Below, piece by piece: positions 6,967-10,674 of a stretch of 10,674 bases of DNA. The translations under genes and the position numbers were made by a program. Positions within the stretch are counted from its first letter, which is position 1; the number at the start of each line of letters is the position of its first letter. Below the pieces are notes generated by a model, which worked only from the letters and a program-made list of their open reading frames with translations, was not told the DNA's origin and did not search any database. Origin of the DNA: Holosporales bacterium (GTDB lineage Bacteria; Pseudomonadota; Alphaproteobacteria; RUG11792); contig JAIROR010000048.1 of NCBI GenBank assembly GCA_031257415.1, positions 1 to 10,674 on the forward strand. The letters are read 5' to 3'.

Positions 6967-7047
6967 TATACACAAACACTAAAAGATTGTGGAGGGCAAG
7001 GGCAGACCGCCACTGGTATCTCAAGCCGGAAAGTCCACAATCTTTTT
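6967..7047. terminator. Palindromic element, copy 2 / bidirectional terminator
   Basis: AAAAGATTGTGGA (6981-6993) pairs perfectly over 13 bases with TCCACAATCTTTT (7034-7046) across a 40-base centre. A T-run ends the right arm and, on the other strand, the AAAA of the left arm gives one too. It sits between the convergent dsbD stop (6960) and the stop of the minus-strand gene (7061), where a two-way terminator is expected. The left flank TATACACAAACACT and the core GCCACTGGTATCTC match copy 1 near 4389-4444 (20 of the first 23 bases and 12 of 14 core bases). Confidence 0.7.
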
Positions 7048-7060
7048 AGGTTAAATACCT

Positions 7061-7987
7061 TTATTTTTTCTTCTCCATCTTCATTCTCCTTGCCCATTGC
7101 TCAACCCCCTCTTTGATTTCCACCAGCTCTTTCATGTATTGTTGTTTCATCTGTTGCACATATTCGTTCATTTGTTGCACAACACTAGCTCTTGCCATTT
7201 TGATTGCATCCGTCTCTTCCGGGAGCATCACACTTTTTCCTACACTTTTTCCTTCCAGATGTTGCTCCCCACGCCTCTTCAGGTATTGTTGCACAGATTC
7301 GCTCATTTGTCGCAGAGGTTCGCTCATTTGTTGCACAGGTTCGCTCATTTGTTGCCTAACACTAGCTATCGCCATTTTGACTGCATACGTTTCTTTCGGG
7401 GATATCACACTTTCTCCTACCCATTGTTCTTCCGGATATTGCTCTCCACGCTCCGTCAGGTATTGCATTACCTGCTCTTTCGACATCAACCCCTGTTGTA
7501 CTATCAGATCTATCAGCCCACTCAGCTTTATCGGCTTTATTAGATTCCTCATTCCTATCGGCTCTATTAGATGCCTCATTCCTATCGGCCCTATCAGATC
7601 CCTCGACCATATCAGCTCTATCAGATCCCTCGGCCCTATCAGATCCCTCTGATCCAGGTGTTGCATTACCTGCTCTTCCGATATCAACCCATGTTGTACC
7701 ATCAGTTCTACAAGATCCGTCGGATCCAGGTATTGCATCACCTGCTCTTTCGATATCGCCCACTGATGTTGCACTATCAGATTCCTCAGATGTTGTTCCG
7801 CCAGCTCTTTCTGAAGTTGTATCCACCGTACCTGTTGCAGATATTGCGCATATTGTTGTGTCCACTGCTCGCCCAGATCACATTGTTGATCCTGTCCTTC
7901 AAATGTCTCGCGTTTTTCTTGATTCTCGCTAGCAGAAACACTACAAACAACCAAAATAGATGCTATAGCCACACATAAAATTCTCAT
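7061..7987 (-). CDS. Exported repeat protein, unknown function
   Basis: No family recognised. The 308-residue protein starts with a Sec-type signal peptide, M-R-I-L-C-V-A-I-A-S-I-L-V-V-C-S-V-S-A, with likely cleavage after S-V-S-A; V-V-C is a poor lipobox. ATG 7987 is preferred over ATG 7999 (four more residues) because the Arg then sits at position 2; neither has a clear Shine-Dalgarno. The mature part is Gln/Glu-rich and built from repeats: three ~24-residue units ending S-[KE]-E-Q-V-M-Q-[YH]-L, a run of 9-residue R-x-L-I-x-P-I-G-M units, and a ~55-residue unit present twice that contains M-S-E-P heptads. The tail is strongly basic (R-R-M-K-M-E-K-K-K). Helical bundles or coiled coils are likely. 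Frames on the opposite strand are open only because the repeats lack stops there. It has its own promoter and convergent terminator. A surface or secreted role is inference. Confidence 0.75.
   Translation of the reverse strand: MRILCVAIASILVVCSVSASENQEKRETFEGQDQQCDLGEQWTQQYAQYLQQVRWIQLQKELAEQHLRNLIVQHQWAISKEQVMQYLDPTDLVELMVQHGLISEEQVMQHLDQRDLIGPRDLIELIWSRDLIGPIGMRHLIEPIGMRNLIKPIKLSGLIDLIVQQGLMSKEQVMQYLTERGEQYPEEQWVGESVISPKETYAVKMAIASVRQQMSEPVQQMSEPLRQMSESVQQYLKRRGEQHLEGKSVGKSVMLPEETDAIKMARASVVQQMNEYVQQMKQQYMKELVEIKEGVEQWARRMKMEKKK
7121..7450 (-). repeat. Two ~55-residue repeats with 21-bp subrepeats
   Basis: Copy one is about 7274-7450 and copy two about 7121-7273. Both read R-G-E-Q..., then a V-G-x-S-V segment, P-x-E-T-x-A-x-K-M-A, A-S-V and Q-Q-M. 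Copy one also contains three 21-bp (seven-residue) units of the type Q-Q-M-S-E-P-V near 7298-7359, so expansion happened at two scales. Confidence 0.8.
7523..7630 (-). repeat. Four 9-residue (27-bp) Leu-Ile-Pro repeats
   Basis: Units read RDLIELIWS, RDLIGPIGM, RHLIEPIGM and RNLIKPIKL. They are inserted between the second and third copies of the longer Glu-Gln-Val-Met-Gln unit of the exported protein. Confidence 0.75.
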
Positions 7988-8024
7988 AAAAACATACAAC
8001 CGAACAATTAATTACTTGGAGCAT

Positions 8025-8053
8025 AGTATCTCATACCCGACTTCTTAGGTCAA
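8025..8053 (-). promoter_or_regulatory. Promoter of the exported repeat protein gene
   Basis: On the minus strand TTGACC (8048-8053), a 17-base spacer, then GATACT (8025-8030), extended as GATACTATG. This is close to the HU promoter in both boxes. The leader before ATG 7987 would be about 30 bases. Confidence 0.6.
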
Positions 8054-8344
8054 GTATTTTTGTTTTTCTCACATCTGTTTGAACTTGAGCAATCCCAAAT
8101 CGTATCTTTTATCGTCAAGAAGTTACTTCTTCTTCAATAACTCACGCTAAGCGTGGTAGCAATGCCATCAAGCTGTTCTCTTTTTGCTATCTCCTGGAGT
8201 AGACTCTTTAAATGGTCTCTGCTCGCTTGGTGGCGTTATTACTGGAATTTGGCATTACGATACAGCACGCAGCAGGGGGGGCTTGTTTATGAAGTCAAAC
8301 ATCTATACTATGAAGGCCATAGAAGGTTAAATTGTGCGTGTAGT
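8054..8344. other. Leader region upstream of lspA
   Basis: No supported gene. Two small adjacent hairpins lie at 8117-8131 (AAGAAG-TTA-CTTCTT) and 8143-8155 (CACGC-TAA-GCGTG). A weak plus-strand promoter candidate is TTGAAC (8079-8084), 18 bases, TATCTT (8103-8108). From 8153 the lspA frame is open for 64 codons upstream of the assigned start, but that stretch (Trp/Tyr-rich) does not resemble LspA. Confidence 0.45.
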
Positions 8345-8836
8345 ATGAAGAAAGCAGATAGACGCAACGCAAATATATTCGCTGTTTTATTGTGCATGTT
8401 CGTTGTGATAATAGACCAGGCCACCAAGTTTAGCGTGCTTGCGTTTTTGCCCAAAAACTCGGTTCTCAGCGTTTTCAAAGGATTCAATATTGTTTTGACT
8501 TTCAACTTTGGGACAAGTTTTGGACTGCTTACCCCAAGTACTGTCATGCAATTCTACATGCTCGTTATTATGACTATTCTCTGTATTGTATTTCTTATAT
8601 TCCTATCCTTCAAGATGACCAACATATTTGAAAGAATGCTGTGCTCCCTCATTATAGGCGGGGCCATCGGAAACTTGTGCGATAGATTCTTTCATGGGGC
8701 AGTCGTCGACTTTATCGATCTATATTATAAAGATTGGCATTGGCCGGCTTTCAATGTGGCAGACAGCTTTATATCAGTCTCGGCTGTGTTTTTGCTTGTG
8801 TATAGTATATTTACTCCCAAGTACAGGGATTTTTAA
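8345..8836 (+). CDS. lspA: Lipoprotein signal peptidase (signal peptidase II)
   Basis: An inner-membrane aspartyl protease that cuts the signal peptide off prolipoproteins just before the lipid-modified cysteine. The 163-residue product matches the family's usual ~160. Visible motifs are D24-Q-x-T-K at the end of helix 1, N54-x-G-x-S-F-G, G-N-L-C-D113-R with V-V-D-F-I-D following, and F-N-V-A-D140-S. D113 and D140 are the catalytic pair. Four hydrophobic segments are present. ATG 8345 is chosen because M-K-K-A-D-R-R gives the normal short basic N-terminus; the frame is open to 8153 but the extra residues look unrelated. No good Shine-Dalgarno is visible. Its stop overlaps that of convergent accA by four bases, so their transcripts must overlap. 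A candidate small lipoprotein frame lies about 1 kb downstream, but no link is implied. Confidence 0.95.
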   Translation: MKKADRRNANIFAVLLCMFVVIIDQATKFSVLAFLPKNSVLSVFKGFNIVLTFNFGTSFGLLTPSTVMQFYMLVIMTILCIVFLIFLSFKMTNIFERMLCSLIIGGAIGNLCDRFFHGAVVDFIDLYYKDWHWPAFNVADSFISVSAVFLLVYSIFTPKYRDF

Positions 8837-9780
8837 TTTACATATAAATTGCCGATATTCATGAATTTATTTCTCCTAATATTTGTTCGCTCATTGTCGT
8901 CAATTGCCATCGATTTATCAAGAAACTTTGATACTGCCCTATTAACGTTTTCAAGAGCGGCTTCCCTGTTACGGTGCGCCCCTCCGACTGGTTCCTCGAT
9001 CACATAATCGATAATACCAAACTCCATAAGATCAGAAGCCGTGAGTTTTTGAACGTCAGCAGCTATCTCTGCTTTTGAATCGTCTTTCCACAAAATAGAA
9101 GCACATCCTTCAGGAGAGATGACAGAATAAACTGAATGCTCCAGCATCAGGACGTAATCCGAGGAAGCAAGGGCAATTGCTCCACCAGAGCCCCCCTCCC
9201 CTATAACAATGCTTATGAATGGAACTTTTATCTGAAAGCTCTTTTCGATGCACTTTGCAATTGCTTCCGCCTGTCCGCGCTCCTCAGACGCCACTCCTGG
9301 ATATGCCCCAGATGTATCAATAAACGCTATAACGGGAAGATTAAATTTATTCGCCAACTCGAATAGGCGATAGGCCTTCCTGTATCCCTCCGGCATCGAC
9401 ATTCCAAAATTATGCTTAATTCTTGAATCAGTATCGTTTCCCTTCTCCTGGCCAATAACAATGCAGGGCAGGCCATTGTATTTTGCCAATCCCCCTATTA
9501 TCGCCGTATCATTGCCAAAGATCCTATCGCCAGATAATTCAATAAAATCATCAAAAAGAGACAAATAATCCAGAAATTTAGGGCGCTCCGCATGCCTAGC
9601 AACAGCAACTTTCTGCCACGGAGTGAGCTTCTTATATGTATTGGCAAGAAGCTTGTCGATTTTCTGCTCCATCTTTACTATTTCATTTTCAACATCTATT
9701 TCTCCTTTCTTGGATTCCTCCCGTAATTCTTGCAACTTCTTTTCCAGCGATCTGATATTACTCTCGAAATCCAGCGACAT
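8833..9780 (-). CDS. accA: Acetyl-CoA carboxylase carboxyltransferase alpha
   Basis: This subunit pairs with AccD to move the carboxyl group from biotin on AccB to acetyl-CoA, making malonyl-CoA for fatty-acid synthesis. The 315 residues match the usual ~319. An N-terminal coiled segment (about 1-50, L-E-K-K-L-Q-E-L) leads into the crotonase-fold core with L-T-P-W-Q-K-V-A-V-A-R-H, the F-I-D-T-S-G-A-Y-P-G loop, G-E-G-G-S-G-G-A-I-A-L and S-P-E-G-C-A-S-I-L-W-K, all hallmarks of AccA. ATG 9780 is chosen over an in-frame TTG nine bases upstream because M-S-L-D-F-E fits the family; GGGA lies four bases before it. It stands apart from accD and from other lipid genes in this window. The tail (about 285-315, N-E-R-T-N-I-R-R-N-K-F) is probably lineage-specific. 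Confidence 0.97.
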   Translation of the reverse strand: MSLDFESNIRSLEKKLQELREESKKGEIDVENEIVKMEQKIDKLLANTYKKLTPWQKVAVARHAERPKFLDYLSLFDDFIELSGDRIFGNDTAIIGGLAKYNGLPCIVIGQEKGNDTDSRIKHNFGMSMPEGYRKAYRLFELANKFNLPVIAFIDTSGAYPGVASEERGQAEAIAKCIEKSFQIKVPFISIVIGEGGSGGAIALASSDYVLMLEHSVYSVISPEGCASILWKDDSKAEIAADVQKLTASDLMEFGIIDYVIEEPVGGAHRNREAALENVNRAVSKFLDKSMAIDDNERTNIRRNKFMNIGNLYVN

Positions 9781-9818
9781 TATTCCCAAGGCAACGGCAG
9801 CAACACGAACTCGTTAAT

Positions 9819-9848
9819 ATACTAGCACACTTCGTTATTTGCGCTCAA
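9819..9848 (-). promoter_or_regulatory. Possible accA promoter
   Basis: On the minus strand TTGAGC (9843-9848), an 18-base spacer, then TAGTAT (9819-9824) preceded by TGC, an extended -10 arrangement. It would give a leader of about 30 bases before ATG 9780. Each box has two mismatches, so this is tentative. Confidence 0.35.
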
Positions 9849-9992
9849 TTAACAAATGATTTTGGAATCTTGCAGGCTAGGAATATTTTCCAAAATATCC
9901 ATGGCAACTTGCCCAGCCACCACCACCCAGCCTTTTGCTGATTGCCTCAATCGCGAACAACTACTCAGCAACAACAAAGCAAATATCGCCAT
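9849..9992 (-). CDS. Possible small lipoprotein, 47 residues
   Basis: No family recognised. A short frame begins inside the end of the epsilon-subunit gene in the +1 frame and runs past its stop. It starts M-A-I-F-A-L-L-L-L-S-S-C, a hydrophobic stretch ending in L-S-S-C, which fits a lipobox. It then reads C-S-R-L-R-Q-S-A-K-G-W and a plausible soluble tail ending S-K-I-I-C. An alternative ATG at 10010 adds six residues. Against it: the signal has no basic residue before the hydrophobic run, no strong Shine-Dalgarno is visible, and it is short. The overlap of about 32 bases with the upstream gene would allow coupled translation. LspA and this product could meet in the same export path, but that is inference. 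Confidence 0.3.
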   Translation of the reverse strand: MAIFALLLLSSCSRLRQSAKGWVVVAGQVAMDILENIPSLQDSKIIC

Positions 9993-10209
9993 TTGTATAC
10001 ACAAATCCATCGCTTATATCAATCGTCTCTTTTTGGCTATCCGTTTTTGTTAAGGAAACGTATGAGTCAATTCTTGAGATATAAGGAATATGACCATGTA
10101 GAATTGTGACATCTCCGTTTCCAGTGTGGACGACAATTTCGAATACATCATCCTCGAAAATCTTGCCATTGTTGAAAAACAAAACACACTTTATCGCCGC
10201 ATTCGACAT
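9961..10209 (-). CDS. atpC: ATP synthase epsilon subunit, short form
   Basis: The epsilon subunit links the F1 gamma stalk to the rotor ring. The 82 residues align with its N-terminal beta-sandwich only: K-I-F-E-D-D-V-F-E-I-V-V matches the family's M-F-S-G-x-V-E-K-I-Q-V, G-x-G-D-V-T-I-L-H-G-H-I-P matches the G-E-L-G-I-x-P-G-H-A-P turn, and the end F-V-V-A-E matches the V-L-A-D that closes the sandwich. The C-terminal helical hairpin that regulates ATPase activity in E. coli is absent; the stop falls just where it should begin. ATG 10209 is preferred over ATG 10248, which would add a Cys-rich 13-residue stretch. No atpD lies upstream, so it stands outside an atp operon. A candidate promoter is at 10278-10306. 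Identity rests on short but well-placed matches. Confidence 0.8.
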   Translation of the reverse strand: MSNAAIKCVLFFNNGKIFEDDVFEIVVHTGNGDVTILHGHIPYISRIDSYVSLTKTDSQKETIDISDGFVYTNGDICFVVAE

Positions 10210-10277
10210 ACAACACCCACAATCCAAAAATTCCAGCCCCCTACACACATACTTTGGGAAGCAAGGATCATAACGCT

Positions 10278-10306
10278 ATGGTACACCATCGCTTTGTGCA
10301 CGTCAA
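10278..10306 (-). promoter_or_regulatory. Candidate atpC promoter
   Basis: On the minus strand TTGACG (10301-10306), a 17-base spacer, then TACCAT (10278-10283). The -35 box equals that of the HU gene. Transcription would start about 60 bases before ATG 10209. Confidence 0.45.
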
Positions 10307-10336
10307 TTCGCAATGCGCCCTTCAAAGCCGGAAATA

Positions 10337-10427
10337 ATTGGAATGAAACCAATCGAAGACGATACTATAAAACTTTAAAAGCATTCGATTTTAAAGTGGG
10401 TATTTGGAATGAAATCGACCGGAGACG
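10337..10427. repeat. Imperfect 25-bp direct repeat
   Basis: Copies at 10337-10361 and 10403-10427 share 20 of 25 bases, including TTGGAATGAAA and AGACG at either end. The spacing of 66 bases is a multiple of three, but no supported gene covers them. Confidence 0.55.
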
Positions 10428-10530
10428 GCCCTTGAATCGATTTCATAAGATTATCTTTTTTGATTTTCTGGTTTCGCCAACCGTTTCTTAACAAATCACT
10501 AACAAAATACTTGGCAAAACCGGCCAAAAA

Positions 10531-10546
10531 TTAAGACTTTGTTAAC
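10531..10546. promoter_or_regulatory. CtrA-type binding box TTAA-N7-TTAAC
   Basis: TTAA (10531-10534), seven bases, then TTAAC (10542-10546) matches the full consensus for the alphaproteobacterial response regulator CtrA. It lies in a gene-free region about 320 bases upstream of the atpC start and faces whatever lies right of the window. Such a motif can occur by chance in AT-rich DNA. Confidence 0.4.
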
Positions 10547-10674
10547 TTTTCGGCCCTCAGTATTCGAGATACTACATTCTGTTTTACTTATTTGCCGCTC
10601 AAAAACCGTGCAAATTCTGAAGAATTTTTTCAAAAGGTGCCCCCGAATAATTCTACCATAAAAAATAATTTTTG

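Larger units (their letters stand above)
10307..10674. other. Gene-free right end with inverted repeats
   Basis: I see no convincing gene. A plus-strand frame (10126-10491) overlaps atpC and lacks a start context. The region is AT-rich and contains inverted repeats TTGGC/GCCAA (10511-10527), AGTAT/ATACT (10559-10573) and AAATTCT/AGAATTT (10612-10627), plus the box and direct repeat listed separately. It probably holds the control region of a gene beyond the right edge. Confidence 0.5.

Noticed and set aside
7362..7865. Alternate minus-strand frame rich in Asp, Arg and Ser
   Set aside because: It lies inside the exported repeat protein in another frame and has no start signal; its apparent repeats are the same DNA repeats.
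7097..7978. Overlapping plus-strand frames opposite the exported repeat protein
   Set aside because: They are antisense to a frame with a signal peptide, promoter and terminator; their composition (Leu/His/Phe-rich) is unlike a natural protein.
9856..10053. Plus-strand frame of 65 residues between accA and atpC
   Set aside because: It overlaps the atpC end in antisense and has no supporting signals.
10126..10491. Plus-strand frame of 121 residues with two W-N-E motifs
   Set aside because: It begins antisense inside atpC, lacks a ribosome binding site and matches nothing I recognise; the motif pair is just the 25-bp direct repeat.

Overview
The window looks like a chromosomal segment of an alphaproteobacterium with a host-associated lifestyle (Rickettsiales or Holosporales type). 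This is an inference from several signs together: moderate-to-low GC, housekeeping genes scattered as single units (lspA, accA and an ATP synthase epsilon gene away from any atp operon), an epsilon subunit without its C-terminal helices, a CtrA-type TTAA-N7-TTAAC box, dispersed palindromic intergenic elements reminiscent of those in Rickettsia, and a very large eukaryotic-style MORN-repeat protein. No single gene here fixes the taxon.

Left part (1-4285, + strand): one giant reading frame, open through the left edge, encodes a repeat mosaic of at least 1427 residues. In order it has a serine tract made by 12-bp tandem repeats, a cysteine-rich unique domain, a charged helical region with six 14-residue units, about 17 MORN repeats, a second serine-rich linker, four 18-residue repeats, a second MORN block and a His-rich basic tail. 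The intergenic stretch after it (4286-4678) holds a hairpin and a complex palindromic element.

Middle (4609-6960, + strand): a clear promoter drives an HU-family DNA-binding protein. A tRNA-Val(UAC) with encoded CCA follows, then a DsbD/ScsB-type thiol:disulfide transporter. A second copy of the palindromic element lies just after it and, between convergent genes, can act as a two-way terminator.

Right part (7061-10674): a minus-strand gene encodes an exported protein built of several nested short repeats and has its own promoter. lspA (+) and accA (-) converge and overlap at their stop codons. Upstream of accA lie a possible tiny lipoprotein frame and a short atpC-like gene, each with a candidate promoter. 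The last ~360 bases have no convincing gene but carry the CtrA-type box, inverted repeats and a 25-bp direct repeat.

The housekeeping genes show no shared pathway. The distinctive content is the two unrelated, heavily repetitive proteins (the MORN giant and the exported repeat protein) and the palindromic element that follows the MORN gene and separates dsbD from the exported-protein gene. I see no insertion sequence, CRISPR array, phage genes or known defence system.
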